DNA of 64,000 nt from Polymorphum gilvum SL003B-26A1 (GCF_000192745.1 NC_015259.1:1379001-1443000); one strand, 5' to 3'. Counted from the first letter of the stretch, positions 1-10,078 are shown. Notes: generated from the letters alone by a model not told the origin. A program made the numbers and translations.

Positions 1-1995
1 CCGGTTGGCCGGCATCAGCGTCGAGGCAATGCCCTGCTCGGCGAGATCCGCGGCCCCCGGCAGGAGCGGGATTGCAGACAGATCCAGCCGCGCCGAGAGA
101 CGGCCGTGGCCGAGCATCTCCCACAGATGGCCGGCGAGGCCGAAGCCCGTGACGTCGGTCATCGCACGGGCGGATCCGCGCAGGATGTCGGCGGCCATAC
201 CGAGCGGGCGGGCCATCGCGGCGATGCAGGCGGCCCAGGCCTCTCCGAGCATCGGGCCTCCGGTCCGGCGCGTGCGGGCGAGCGCCATCTCGGCGGCCAG
301 CACCACGCCGGTGCCGATCGGCTTGGTCAGGATCAGACAATCGCTCGGCTGCGCGGCGTGCTTGGCCACTGGAGCCGACGCCAGGCCCGTGACCGTGAAG
401 CCGATGGTCAGTTCGTCTCCGACCGCCGTGTGGCCGCCGGCCAACTCTGCTCCAGCGTCGCGGAACACGGCGCCGGCAGCGGCCATGACTTCGGCGAGCA
501 TCCGCGCCTGCAGCCGTTCCGACAGGCGCGGGAGGGTGATTTGCGCCAGCGCGATCTGCGGCGCGGCGCCCATGGCCCAGATGTCGCCAAGCGCGTGGAT
601 CGCGGCAAGGCGCGCCATGAGATGGGGATCGCCGACGAAGGCGCGCAGGTGGTCGGTGGTGATCACCTGCCGCATGCCGCCGACGGACAGCACCGCGGCA
701 TCGTCGCCCGGGCCGGAGAGCAGGTCGTCGCGCTGCGGCGGGGGCAGGGCAGCCAGGGCCTCGGCCAGGGTGACGCTGCCGACCTTGGCACCACAACCGC
801 CACACATCGGCTTGGTCCCCATCGCCTCGGCCAACCCCCTGGCGTGCGGTTGCGGCAGGGGCTCTACGGGCATGGCGGGATAGGCGTCGAACCTGGTCAT
901 GAACCGTCGGTCGATGCTGTCCTTGATCTGCCACAGCCAGCGGCCGCCGATGCGCAGGCCGAACTTGTCGGCCACAGCGGCCTTGCCGCCCATGGAGATC
1001 AGCTTCAGGTAGTCGCGCTGCGGCGCATAACGGCGCATGGCGCCGCCGGCGACGGCGGCGCGCAGGTTGTGGAAGAGGACCGGTGCCTCGCGCACCGCAT
1101 AGACGCCGGCCTTGGGACGCGGGGCGAAGGCCAGATGGGCGCAGTCGCCGGCGGCGAAGACCGCCGGATCCGAGGATTGCAGCGTCGGCGAGACGACGAC
1201 GAAGCCGTCATGCAGAACGAGCCCGGTCTCGGCCAGCCAGGCCTGCGGCTGCGAGCCCGCGACCGACAGGGTGAAGTCCGAGCGCAGGCGGGAGCCGTCC
1301 GTCAGGTCAACGGCGTCTGCCAGGATCCGGGCGACAGAGACGTCGGTCCGCAATGCGATGCCATGGGCGTCCATGGCAGCCAGCAAGCTGCGCCGTGTCG
1401 CCGGGGCGACGCCCGGCAGCGCCGTGGCCTGCCGTTCCACCACGGTAATCCGCGGCTGTCGACCGGCCGCCGCCAGGCGATGGGCCGAGGCCAGCGCCAG
1501 TTCGACGCCGCCCACGCCGCCGCCGATGACGGTCAGGTGCGGCGCCTGCGGCGCATCGGCGACAAACCGCTGCCACTGCTCGCTGTAGTCGCCGAGAGGC
1601 TTGGCGCTGACACCGTGTTCGGCATAGCCGGGGAGATGCGGCAGGTCGGAGGCGATGCCGATGTCGATCGAGGCGACGTCGTAGGCCAGCACCCGGCCCG
1701 AAGCGAGCCGCGCCTGGCGCGCCTCAGGGTCAAGGCCGACCACCCGGTCCAGGATCGCCCGGGCTCCGGCAAAGCGGGTGAGGCGGACCAGGTCGATCAT
1801 CATCTCGTCGCGCCTGTAGTGGCCGGCGATCGCTCCGGGCAGCATGCCCGTGTAAGGCGCGACGGGGCCCGGATTGACCACCGTGATGCGCGCGCCGGCG
1901 AGCGGTGCCATGCCCCACATGCGCAGCACCAGCGCATGGGCATGGCCACCGCCGATCAGAAGGATGTCCTGGGTCAGGGGAAGGGGCGCACGCAT
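1..1995 (-). CDS. selD: SelD fusion: NADH-dehydrogenase-like flavoprotein plus selenide, water dikinase (3' end cut by the window)
   Basis: The C-terminal half is selenophosphate synthase, which makes selenophosphate from selenide and ATP for selenocysteine and 2-selenouridine tRNA. The N-terminal half is an FAD/NAD(P)-binding module of the NDH-2 type: a GGGHAH dinucleotide-binding loop near residue 15, a second GGGVGGVE loop near 158, and an AAGDCA motif near 281. The SelD part begins around residue 392 with MCGGCGAKVG; by alignment with E. coli SelD, Cys401 and Lys404 match the catalytic Cys17/Lys20 pair. The codon for this residue is TGT, so the enzyme is not itself a selenoprotein. About 665 residues are visible and the end lies before position 1. 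ATG 1995 gives the N-terminus MRAPLPL, which suits the family; an in-frame ATG at 2016 is the alternative and neither has a strong ribosome site. The flavoprotein may supply reduced selenium, but that role is inference. Confidence 0.93.
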   Translation of the reverse strand, partial: MRAPLPLTQDILLIGGGHAHALVLRMWGMAPLAGARITVVNPGPVAPYTGMLPGAIAGHYRRDEMMIDLVRLTRFAGARAILDRVVGLDPEARQARLASGRVLAYDVASIDIGIASDLPHLPGYAEHGVSAKPLGDYSEQWQRFVADAPQAPHLTVIGGGVGGVELALASAHRLAAAGRQPRITVVERQATALPGVAPATRRSLLAAMDAHGIALRTDVSVARILADAVDLTDGSRLRSDFTLSVAGSQPQAWLAETGLVLHDGFVVVSPTLQSSDPAVFAAGDCAHLAFAPRPKAGVYAVREAPVLFHNLRAAVAGGAMRRYAPQRDYLKLISMGGKAAVADKFGLRIGGRWLWQIKDSIDRRFMTRFDAYPAMPVEPLPQPHARGLAEAMGTKPMCGGCGAKVGSVTLAEALAALPPPQRDDLLSGPGDDAAVLSVGGMRQVITTDHLRAFVGDPHLMARLAAIHALGDIWAMGAAPQIALAQITLPRLSERLQARMLAEVMAAAGAVFRDAGAELAGGHTAVGDELTIGFTVTGLASAPVAKHAAQPSDCLILTKPIGTGVVLAAEMALARTRRTGGPMLGEAWAACIAAMARPLGMAADILRGSARAMTDVTGFGLAGHLWEMLGHGRLSARLDLSAIPLLPGAADLAEQGIASTLMPANR

Positions 1996-2200
1996 CGTGA
2001 AGTCGCATCCGGCCATCGGCGAGAACTGGTTCGGACCTTAGCGCGCTTTGGCCGCAAGGGCGAGAAGCACCGGGGCGCGATAGTGCCGGCGCCGGCCGAC
2101 GGTGCCGCGGCGCACGCGACATTTCGCGCCCGGCGCGGGCTTGCCAAGCGCCTGTCGGCGGGAAAGACTTGGCGTCCCTGCGACCGGCGAGAGTCCGATC

Positions 2201-3520
2201 ATGCTGAACCGCCTCGACCTTCTGACCGCAAACGATCGGGCCGGCCGCCATCCGCCGTCCTGGTATTCCGCGACGGCCAACCGGCAGACGGCGCATGCCC
2301 CGCTCGCCGGCACCATATCCTGCGACGTCTGCGTGATCGGCGGCGGCTATACCGGACTGTCGGCCGCGCTGCACCTGGCCGGGCGCGGGTACGATGTCGT
2401 GCTGCTCGAGGCGCACCGGCTCGGCTGGGGCGCGTCGGGACGCAATGGCGGCCAGGTCGGTTCCGGCCAGCGCCTCGACCAGATCACGCTGGAACGGCAG
2501 CTCGGCGAGGCCCATGCGCAGCGGCTGTGGGGCCTTGCCGAGGAGGCCAAGGCGCTGGTCGCCGATCTGATCGCCCGCCACGCCATCGCCTGCGACTTCG
2601 TCCACGGCGTGCTGCACGCCGACCACCGACGATCCTATGTCGCTGAAAGCAGGGCCTATGCAGAACACCTTCAGAGCCGCTATGGCTACGACCTGATCCG
2701 CTTCGTCGACGGCAAGGAAATGGCCGAGCGGCTCGCCAGCCCGGCCTATTTCGGCGGGACGCTCGATGCCGGCGCCGGTCACCTGCATCCGCTCAACTTC
2801 GCCCTCGGCCTGGCGGCGGCCGGCGAGGCGGCTGGCGTGCGCTTCTTCGAGGAGAGCACGGTCACCGGCTACGAGCCCGGCGATCCGGTCCGCGTGACCA
2901 CCCCCGGCGGCAGCGTGAGCGCCCGCTTCCTGGTGCTCGGCTGCAACGGCTATCTCGGCCGGCTCGACCGCACGGTGTCGGCCCATGTCATGCCGATCAA
3001 CAACTTCATCATCGCCACCGAGCCCTTGTCGGAGAGCGAAGCGGAGACGCTGATCGCCGGCAACGTCGCCGTCGCCGACAGCAAGTTCGTCATCAACTAT
3101 TTCCGCCGCTCGTCCGACAACCGGCTGCTGTTCGGCGGCGGCGAGAATTACGGCTATCGCTTTCCCTCCGACATCAAGGCCTTCGTGCGCCGGCCGATGC
3201 TGCAGGTGTTCCCGCAACTGAAGGACGTTCGCATCGACTACGGCTGGGGCGGCACGCTGGCGATCACGCCCAGGCGCATGCCCTATTTCTCCAGACTGTC
3301 GCCCAACGTGCTTGCCGCCGGCGGCTATTCCGGCCACGGCGTGGCGATGGCGACGCTCGCCGGCCGGCTGCTCGCCGAGGCAGTCGACGGCACGGCCGGG
3401 CGTTTCGAGGTGTTCGAGAGCCTCAAGCTGGCGCCGTTCCCCGGCGGCGACCGGCTGCGCTTCCCGTTGCTGGTGCTTGCGATGACCTGGTTCGCCCTGC
3501 GCGACCGGCTGGGCATCTGA
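2201..3520 (+). CDS. FAD-dependent amine oxidoreductase, PuuB/OrdL-like (first of a tandem pair)
   Basis: This 439-residue protein belongs to the DAO/glycine oxidase flavoprotein family, cytoplasmic members of which oxidise secondary or gamma-glutamylated amines. The Rossmann loop CVIGGGYTGLSAALHL lies near residue 45, followed by the PuuB-type segment GWGASGRNGGQVGSGQ near residue 79, where the FAD isoalloxazine is held. A GGYSGHGVAMA segment near the C-terminus is the usual family ending. The start ATG 2201 follows a GGCGAGAG stretch, and the reading frame open upstream is low quality. It is divergent from selD across about 200 bp. The next gene starts 3 bp after its stop and is of the same family, so the two are co-translated. 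The substrate cannot be read from sequence: gamma-glutamylputrescine, sarcosine-like amines or amino acids are all possible. Confidence 0.9.
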   Translation: MLNRLDLLTANDRAGRHPPSWYSATANRQTAHAPLAGTISCDVCVIGGGYTGLSAALHLAGRGYDVVLLEAHRLGWGASGRNGGQVGSGQRLDQITLERQLGEAHAQRLWGLAEEAKALVADLIARHAIACDFVHGVLHADHRRSYVAESRAYAEHLQSRYGYDLIRFVDGKEMAERLASPAYFGGTLDAGAGHLHPLNFALGLAAAGEAAGVRFFEESTVTGYEPGDPVRVTTPGGSVSARFLVLGCNGYLGRLDRTVSAHVMPINNFIIATEPLSESEAETLIAGNVAVADSKFVINYFRRSSDNRLLFGGGENYGYRFPSDIKAFVRRPMLQVFPQLKDVRIDYGWGGTLAITPRRMPYFSRLSPNVLAAGGYSGHGVAMATLAGRLLAEAVDGTAGRFEVFESLKLAPFPGGDRLRFPLLVLAMTWFALRDRLGI

Positions 3521-3523
3521 GCT

Positions 3524-4831
3524 ATGGCCGGCGAACTCGCCATCGGCAGCTTCTGGGAAGGCACGGTCGGGGCGATCGCCGAAGATCCTCCGCTGTCGGG
3601 GGACGTCGAAGCCGACGTGGCGATCGTCGGCGCCGGGTTCACCGGCCTGAGCGCGGCGCTGAAGGCGGCAAGCGCGGGAGCATCCGTGCGTGTGCTGGAG
3701 GCTGCGCGCGTCGGCTGGGGTGCGTCGGGGCGCAACGGCGGCTTCTGCTGCATGGGCGGCTCCAAGCGCAGCGCGCAGGATCTGGTTGCTCGCTACGGCC
3801 GCGACGAGGCGCGCCGTTTCGTCCGCTTCCAACTCCAGGCGATCGATACGGTCGAGCAGCGTCTCGCCGATTGGAGCCTCGACGTCGACCGCCATTCCGA
3901 TGGCGAGACGATCCTCGCCCATCGTCCGTCCGCGCTGAAGGGCCTCGCCGAGGAGGCAGCGTTCCTGAACGATGCTTTCGGGCTCGGTGCCGAGATCCTG
4001 TCGCGCGAGGGACTGGCCGACCGCGGCATGGCGGGCCCCGACTTCTTCGGCGGCATGCATGTGCCGCACGGCTTCGCGCTCAACCCGATGAAATACGTCC
4101 AGGGCCTGGCCGCGGCGGCGCGCGCCGCCGGCGCGGTCCTCAACGCTCGCTCTGCGGTGACCGCGATCCGGCCCGGCGGCGGGCGCTGGCACTTGCAGAC
4201 CCCGGAAGGCACGGTCGCGGCGCGGCGGGTGATCCTTGCCGGCAACGGCTATTCCCGCGAGGACGTGCCCGACTGGCTCGCCGGCCGGCTACTGCCGGTG
4301 CTGTCCAATATCCTGGTGACCCGGCCGCTGACGCAGGGCGAACTGGCGGCGCAGGGCTGGACCTCGCCGCGTATGGCGGCCGACACGCGCACGCTGCTGC
4401 ACTATTTCCGTCTTCTGCCCGACCGGCGCTTCCTGTTCGGGATGCGCGGCGGCATCTTCGGGACGGCGCGCGAACACGCCGCCATGCACCGGCGCATCCG
4501 CGCCGACTTCGCGCGCCTGTTCCCGGCCTGGGCCCGCGTCGAGGAAAGCCATTTCTGGTCGGGGCACGTCTGTCTCGCGCTCGACCTCAACCCGTTCATC
4601 GGCGAAGTGCCGGGCTGGCCCGGCGTCTTCGCAGCCATGGCCTATCACGGCAACGGAGTGTCCATGGCCTCGCTCGCCGGCGAGGCAGCTGCCAACCTCG
4701 CCCTCAGCCTCGCCCGGGCCGACGACCTGCCGGCGGTGGTGCGCGCGCCGTTGCGCCGCTTCCCGGCCCCGGCTCTGCGTCGCCTCTACCTGCAGGGCGC
4801 CTACTGGTGGTACGGGCTGAAGGATCGGTAG
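3524..4831 (+). CDS. FAD-dependent amine oxidoreductase, PuuB/OrdL-like (second of a tandem pair)
   Basis: A 435-residue DAO-family flavoenzyme with VAIVGAGFTGLSAAL near residue 30 and GWGASGRNGGFCCMGGS near residue 65. It shares the GWGASGRNGG core and C-terminal AYHGNGVSMAS motif with the protein encoded just upstream, so the pair looks like an old tandem duplication that has diverged. A CCM insertion follows the RNGG motif here, where the upstream copy has QVGSG; this part of the fold faces the flavin, so substrate or reactivity may differ. ATG 3524 lies 3 bp after the preceding stop. The gene ends 3 bp before the convergent acetyltransferase gene, leaving no room for a separate terminator. 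Confidence 0.9.
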   Translation: MAGELAIGSFWEGTVGAIAEDPPLSGDVEADVAIVGAGFTGLSAALKAASAGASVRVLEAARVGWGASGRNGGFCCMGGSKRSAQDLVARYGRDEARRFVRFQLQAIDTVEQRLADWSLDVDRHSDGETILAHRPSALKGLAEEAAFLNDAFGLGAEILSREGLADRGMAGPDFFGGMHVPHGFALNPMKYVQGLAAAARAAGAVLNARSAVTAIRPGGGRWHLQTPEGTVAARRVILAGNGYSREDVPDWLAGRLLPVLSNILVTRPLTQGELAAQGWTSPRMAADTRTLLHYFRLLPDRRFLFGMRGGIFGTAREHAAMHRRIRADFARLFPAWARVEESHFWSGHVCLALDLNPFIGEVPGWPGVFAAMAYHGNGVSMASLAGEAAANLALSLARADDLPAVVRAPLRRFPAPALRRLYLQGAYWWYGLKDR

Positions 4832-4834
4832 ACG

Positions 4835-5530
4835 TCAGGCATCCTGGGCCGGCTTGGCGAGCACGGCGACATGGACGCCGCAGCGCACCTCGTAACCGAG
4901 CTTTTCGTAGAGACGGATCGCGCCTGCGTTGCTGGCATAGGTGTGCAGGAACGGGGTTTCGCCGCGCGCTTCGATGCGCCTGCCTGCGAACACCGTCAGG
5001 GCCGCGCCGAAGCCCCGGCCGCGGAAGTCGGGATGGGTGCAGACCGCGCTCACCTCGGTGAAGCCCGGCAGCTTCAGCCGTTCGCCGGCCATCGCCGCCA
5101 GCCGGCCGCCGACGCGGATGCCGAAGTAGTCGCCGAGCTCGACGGTGCGGGCGCGGAACGGCCCCGGCCTGGTCAGGTCAATGAGCGCCCGCATGTCCGG
5201 GATGTTGGCTGCCGTCAGGCGAACGATTTCCTCGCGGAGTGCCGGTGCGTCGCCGGCGCGCCGTTTGACCATCTGCACGCCGGGTGCGGTCATCGGAGCC
5301 GTCAGCGTCGCGGGCAGGACGATCTCTGTGCGCTGGAGCAGGTAAACGTCGGTCTCGCCATCGGCCATCAGATCGCCGAGGGCCGCGAGGCTTTCGGGAC
5401 TGTCGTCGCGGGCGGCAGCAAAGGGCGCCACGTCGGGCCTGAACCGCCGAGCACCTTGCTGCCCAAGGGCAAAGCCGCTCTGGCGCGTGATGAGAGCGGT
5501 CCAGACCGCGTGATCGAGGGCGTCTTCCAT
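4835..5530 (-). CDS. GNAT family N-acetyltransferase
   Basis: A 231-residue protein whose C-terminal half is an FR47-like GNAT domain. The acetyl-CoA pyrophosphate loop reads HPDFRGRGFGAAL (around residues 165-177), matching the R/Q-x-x-G-x-G/A signature, and the family ending HTYASNAGAIRLYEKLGYE follows. The N-terminal half is poorly conserved in my reading and probably carries the substrate pocket. The acceptor substrate is unknown. It is transcribed away from the two oxidases and lies 14 bp downstream of the marR-type gene on the same strand, so the two probably form one transcript. Confidence 0.88.
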   Translation of the reverse strand: MEDALDHAVWTALITRQSGFALGQQGARRFRPDVAPFAAARDDSPESLAALGDLMADGETDVYLLQRTEIVLPATLTAPMTAPGVQMVKRRAGDAPALREEIVRLTAANIPDMRALIDLTRPGPFRARTVELGDYFGIRVGGRLAAMAGERLKLPGFTEVSAVCTHPDFRGRGFGAALTVFAGRRIEARGETPFLHTYASNAGAIRLYEKLGYEVRCGVHVAVLAKPAQDA

Positions 5531-5544
5531 TCCCGGATACTCCG

Positions 5545-6060
5545 TTACCGCTTCCGTTCGCCGGCCTGGCGGGCCTTGACCCGGATCCGGACACGCCGGC
5601 CGAGCGGCTTCTCGGCAAGCCGGTCCTCAAGCTGGTCCAGTTGCTCGAGCAGGGTGCCGGAAAGCCCTTCGCAGGCGTCCGCGACAGCGGCCTCGACGGC
5701 CGGCCACAGCACCTCCTTCAGATGTGTGGTCAGCGCCTCGCCCCTGGTCGTCAGCCGTACGGTGCTGACCCGCCGGTCGGTCGCATCGGTGCGGGTTTCG
5801 ACCAGGCCGGCGGCCTTCATCTTGCCGACCATGCGGGTGATGCCCGGCTGGCTCTGGCCGAGGGCTTGCGCCAGGTCGCCGATGCTCATCGGACCGTTGC
5901 GGTCGAGCGCGGCCAGCACCGGGTTGTGCGCCACCGGCAGGTCGCTTTCGGCGAGCCGTGCCGTCAGCTCCTGGGTGTCGGCCTGCAACCGCTCCCCGAT
6001 CCGCTTCAACCGGCTACCGAGCGTGGCGTGGCCCAGCCTCCGGACGACGTCTTCCACCAT
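5545..6060 (-). CDS. MarR family transcriptional regulator
   Basis: A 171-residue winged-helix regulator. The recognition helix region is IGDLAQALGQSQPGITRMV (about residues 60-78), followed by the wing DATDRRVSTVRLTTRG. The start is set at ATG 6060 because a full AAGGAGG sits 5 nt ahead of it; an in-frame GTG at 6066 lies within that ribosome site. Proteins of this family are dimers that repress their own operon until a small ligand binds. A perfect 14-bp palindrome lies 19 bp upstream (6080-6093) and is the likely binding site. The downstream acetyltransferase gene is probably co-transcribed. Confidence 0.9.
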   Translation of the reverse strand: MVEDVVRRLGHATLGSRLKRIGERLQADTQELTARLAESDLPVAHNPVLAALDRNGPMSIGDLAQALGQSQPGITRMVGKMKAAGLVETRTDATDRRVSTVRLTTRGEALTTHLKEVLWPAVEAAVADACEGLSGTLLEQLDQLEDRLAEKPLGRRVRIRVKARQAGERKR

Positions 6061-6079
6061 CGCCACCTCCTTGTATGCT

Positions 6080-6093
6080 TAGTTATATAACTA
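6080..6093. promoter_or_regulatory. Perfect 14-bp palindrome, probable MarR operator
   Basis: TAGTTATATAACTA is a perfect palindrome in an AT-rich island just upstream of the marR-type start. A partial repeat AGTTATAT follows directly at 6093-6100. Placement 20 bp ahead of the gene suits autoregulation. The remaining intergenic sequence to the ettA start (6121-6370) holds no convincing gene. Confidence 0.6.
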
Positions 6094-6370
6094 GTTATAT
6101 TAATATCGTCAATGGAGACGGCCAATGCCTGGTGCCCTTCCTGTGCCGAGGCCTGGACCTTCGCGACACTTTCATTTCCGAGGTTCTCGCGGCGGGCCGA
6201 CGCCCGTATTCCGTCACGCTGCGCAGGGCTGTCGGCCTTGCAGGAGTGGCCGAGCGTTCCCATCTTTCGCCGAAATCCCGTGCGGCACGCATTGCTCCCC
6301 AAGAGCTCATCGCGTAATAGTGCCCCGAATTCCTCCCAGGACTTTCCTCACGACGGAGACGCGAAGCCCC

Positions 6371-8020
<1,650 letters not shown>

Positions 8021-8049
8021 ACGGCCGGCGAGGGTTTTCAGGATACAGA

Positions 8050-8075
8050 GACGGCGGGTCGGTTGGCCCGCCGTC
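8050..8075 (+). terminator. GC-rich hairpin after ettA (copy 1)
   Basis: A 9-bp perfect stem GACGGCGGG/CCCGCCGTC closes an 8-nt loop TCGGTTGG. No T-run follows, so termination strength is doubtful. The same 26 bp recur almost identically at 8258-8283, where four T residues follow. Confidence 0.55.
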
Positions 8076-8260
8076 AGCTTGTTGACAAACGCGCAGCCTT
8101 TCCAGTGTCATTCCGGCCAAGCGGAGCGCGAGCCGGAACCGGAGAGCCACGGTGTCAACGATTCCAATAATGTAGAACGAGAGCCCCCGGCTCGCCGATC
8201 CCGTATCTGCGCTTCGCTGCGTGCTGGATGACGCGTTTGGAGGTTTGTCAGCAGTCTGAC
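8073..8260. repeat. MITE-like dispersed repeat, copy A (about 188 bp)
   Basis: This non-coding stretch has near-identical inverted ends: the left end reads GTCAGCTTGTTGACAAAC and the right end is the complement of GTCAGACTGCTGACAAAC. Its reverse complement matches 55101-55286 over nearly the whole length, including the blocks CGCAGCGAAGCGCAGAT, GACACCGTGGCTCTCCGG and CTTGGCCGGAATGACA. Inside, ATCC-GC and GC-GGAT arms around the GAAGCGC block can fold into a stem. There is no open reading frame for a transposase, so if mobile it would depend on an enzyme encoded elsewhere. Nearly identical 26-bp hairpins abut both ends. Confidence 0.65.
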
Positions 8261-8285
8261 GGCGGGTCGGTTGGCCCGCCGTTTT
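8258..8285 (+). terminator. Hairpin with T-run (copy 2), likely rho-independent terminator
   Basis: The GACGGCGGG/CCCGCCGTT stem with the TCGGTTGG loop is followed by TTTT. It is a direct repeat of 8050-8075 placed on the far side of the dispersed repeat and about 70 bp ahead of the next gene. Confidence 0.6.
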
Positions 8286-8355
8286 GCGTGCAAATGACCT
8301 TGTCGGCGCATCCGGCTGCCGGCAATCTCGACGCTCTGACTTGGGGAGATTGCCA

Positions 8356-8913
8356 ATGGCAAAACGGTTTCCGGAGCTGTCCGACGAGCATCGCGCCTTC
8401 CTCGCGCACCAGCACATCTTCTTCACCGCGACCGCCGCATCGACGGGCCGGGTGAACGTGTCGCCGCGGCCGACGACGGCGCTCAGGGTGCTGTCCGCGA
8501 ATGCGGTCGCCTATCTGGACCGGACGGGAAGCGGCAACGAGACGGCGGCGCACCTGAGGCAGTGCGACCGCATGACGCTGATGGTCTGCGCGGTCGAGGG
8601 ACCGCCGCTGATCCTGCGTCTCTACGGCAAGGGCGCGGTCCTGCGCCGCGACACGGCGGCCTATGCGGCGCTTCTGGACAGCGCCTTTTCCGGCGAGGAG
8701 CCCGCCGGCGCGCGCCAGATCGTGCGGCTCGACATCGACCTGGTGCAGACCTCCTGCGGCTACGGCGTGCCGCTGTTCGAGTACAAGGGCGAGCGGCCGT
8801 CGCTCGACAACTGGTCCGCCGCCAAGACGGCGGAGGAGATGGAGGCCTACCAGCGCGCCAACAACCAGGTCAGCCTCGACGGGTTTGCGAGCGGCATGTT
8901 CGAAGGCACCTGA
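8356..8913 (+). CDS. Pyridoxamine 5'-phosphate oxidase family protein
   Basis: A 185-residue split-barrel flavin-binding protein. The N-terminal segment FFTATAASTGRVNVSPRP is the first barrel strand of the PNPOx-like fold, followed by DRTGSGNETAAHLRQ, the loop that holds FMN phosphate in related proteins. The C-terminal TSCGYGVPLF is typical of this subfamily, which is distinct from true PdxH. ATG 8356 has GGGGAG 7 nt upstream. The reaction is unknown; members bind FMN, F420 or haem. It leads a run of three same-strand genes (PNPOx, MOSC, RidA) with gaps of 85 and 63 bp. Confidence 0.85.
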   Translation: MAKRFPELSDEHRAFLAHQHIFFTATAASTGRVNVSPRPTTALRVLSANAVAYLDRTGSGNETAAHLRQCDRMTLMVCAVEGPPLILRLYGKGAVLRRDTAAYAALLDSAFSGEEPAGARQIVRLDIDLVQTSCGYGVPLFEYKGERPSLDNWSAAKTAEEMEAYQRANNQVSLDGFASGMFEGT

Positions 8914-8998
8914 GCCGTCCGGCAACGCCGGCGTCTGGTTGCCGGCGCCGCTCATCCGGTCTACCTGAAGGAACGGGATCCCCAAGCAAGGACGGACC

Positions 8999-9622
8999 AT
9001 GCCGGCAGATCTTTTCGGCGACGAGAGTCCCGACCCCGACCTCCTGGTGCGTGGCCGCCGGCTGGCCGGCAGGGTCGTCAGCGTGCTCAAGACGGCGGGG
9101 GCGGAAAGCTTCGAAACGGCACGGTGCGACGACCTTGTCCTGACCTTCGAGGGTATTCCCGGCGACCGCCATGCCGGCTTCACGCGCCGCTCGGGTGGGC
9201 GCGAGCCGTGGTATCCGCGCGGCACGGAGATGGCCAACGAGCGTCAGGTGTCGGTGCTGTCGGCGGAGGAACTGGCCCTGGTGGCGCGGCGCATGGACCT
9301 GCCCGAACTCAGGGCGGAATGGATCGGCGGCAACATCGTGCTCGCCGGCATCCCCCGCCTCAGTCTGATCCCGCCGCGCACGCGGCTCGTGTTCGAGGGC
9401 GGCGCGGTGCTGCGCGTCGACGGCGACAACGCGCCGTGCCGCATCGCCGGCCGGGCGATTGCTGCCCGGTACCCTGAACGCGACGGCCTCGACCTGCTGT
9501 TTCCCGACAAGGCGCGCCGCCTGCGCGGCCTGGTCGCCTATGTCGAGCGACCGGGCACGGTGCGCGCCGGCGAGGCAGCGACCGCCCATGTGCCCGAACA
9601 GTGGATCTATTCGCCCGACTGA
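8999..9622 (+). CDS. MOSC domain-containing protein
   Basis: A 207-residue protein of the MOSC family, the beta-barrel domain found at the C-terminus of molybdenum cofactor sulfurase. The recognisable parts are FEGIPGDRHAGFTRR, NERQVSVLSAEEL, WIGGNIVLAGIPRLSLIPP and the DGDNAPC segment, whose cysteine corresponds to the conserved MOSC Cys thought to carry sulfur. No molybdopterin oxidoreductase gene lies near. It could carry sulfur to a metal-sulfur centre or act like the N-hydroxylated-compound reductases YcbX/YiiM; sequence alone does not decide. Confidence 0.85.
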   Translation: MPADLFGDESPDPDLLVRGRRLAGRVVSVLKTAGAESFETARCDDLVLTFEGIPGDRHAGFTRRSGGREPWYPRGTEMANERQVSVLSAEELALVARRMDLPELRAEWIGGNIVLAGIPRLSLIPPRTRLVFEGGAVLRVDGDNAPCRIAGRAIAARYPERDGLDLLFPDKARRLRGLVAYVERPGTVRAGEAATAHVPEQWIYSPD

Positions 9623-9685
9623 CCGTCCGGCTGACGGTCCTTCCGCGCGATCGACCGCCGCCCCCAACCGACCCAAGGAGGACCC

Positions 9686-10078
9686 ATGCTGCCCATCCAC
9701 CACATGATTGCCGGCGGTCCGCGCCCGGTCGCGCCGTTCTCCCATGCCGTCGAGGCCGACGGCTGGGTGTTCGTCACCGGCCAGATGCCGACCGATCCGC
9801 ACGCGCCCGACGCGCCGCTGCCCGAGGGCGTCGAGGCCCAGACGGCCCGCGTGATGGAGAACCTGAAGCTCGTGCTCGCCGGCATCGGCCTCGGGCTCGA
9901 AAACGTCACCTTCGCGCGGGTCTACCTGACCTGTTTCCAGCGCGACTATGCGGCCATGAACGCGGTCTATCAGGGGTTCTTCGAGCCCGGAAAACTGCCC
10001 GCACGCACCTGCGTCGGGGTCACCGGCCTGGCCGTCGACGCGCTGGTCGAGATCGACCTCGTCGCCCGCCGGCCCTGA
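9686..10078 (+). CDS. RidA family (YjgF/YER057c/UK114) protein
   Basis: A 130-residue protein, the usual size of RidA trimers that hydrolyse reactive enamine/imine intermediates made by PLP enzymes. The features are PFSHAVEADGWVFVTGQMP near residue 17, NLKLVLAGIGLGLENVTFARVYLT near residue 65 and the C-terminal GKLPARTCVGVTGLAVDALVEID. The C-terminal loop keeps the R-T-x-V-G pattern with the arginine that binds the substrate carboxylate in active RidA. ATG 9686 is preceded by AAGGAGG with 5 nt spacing. Confidence 0.88.
   Translation: MLPIHHMIAGGPRPVAPFSHAVEADGWVFVTGQMPTDPHAPDAPLPEGVEAQTARVMENLKLVLAGIGLGLENVTFARVYLTCFQRDYAAMNAVYQGFFEPGKLPARTCVGVTGLAVDALVEIDLVARRP

Noticed and set aside
781-830. 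Selenocysteine (in-frame TGA) at the SelD active site
   Set aside because: The codon is TGT; the frame has no internal TGA.
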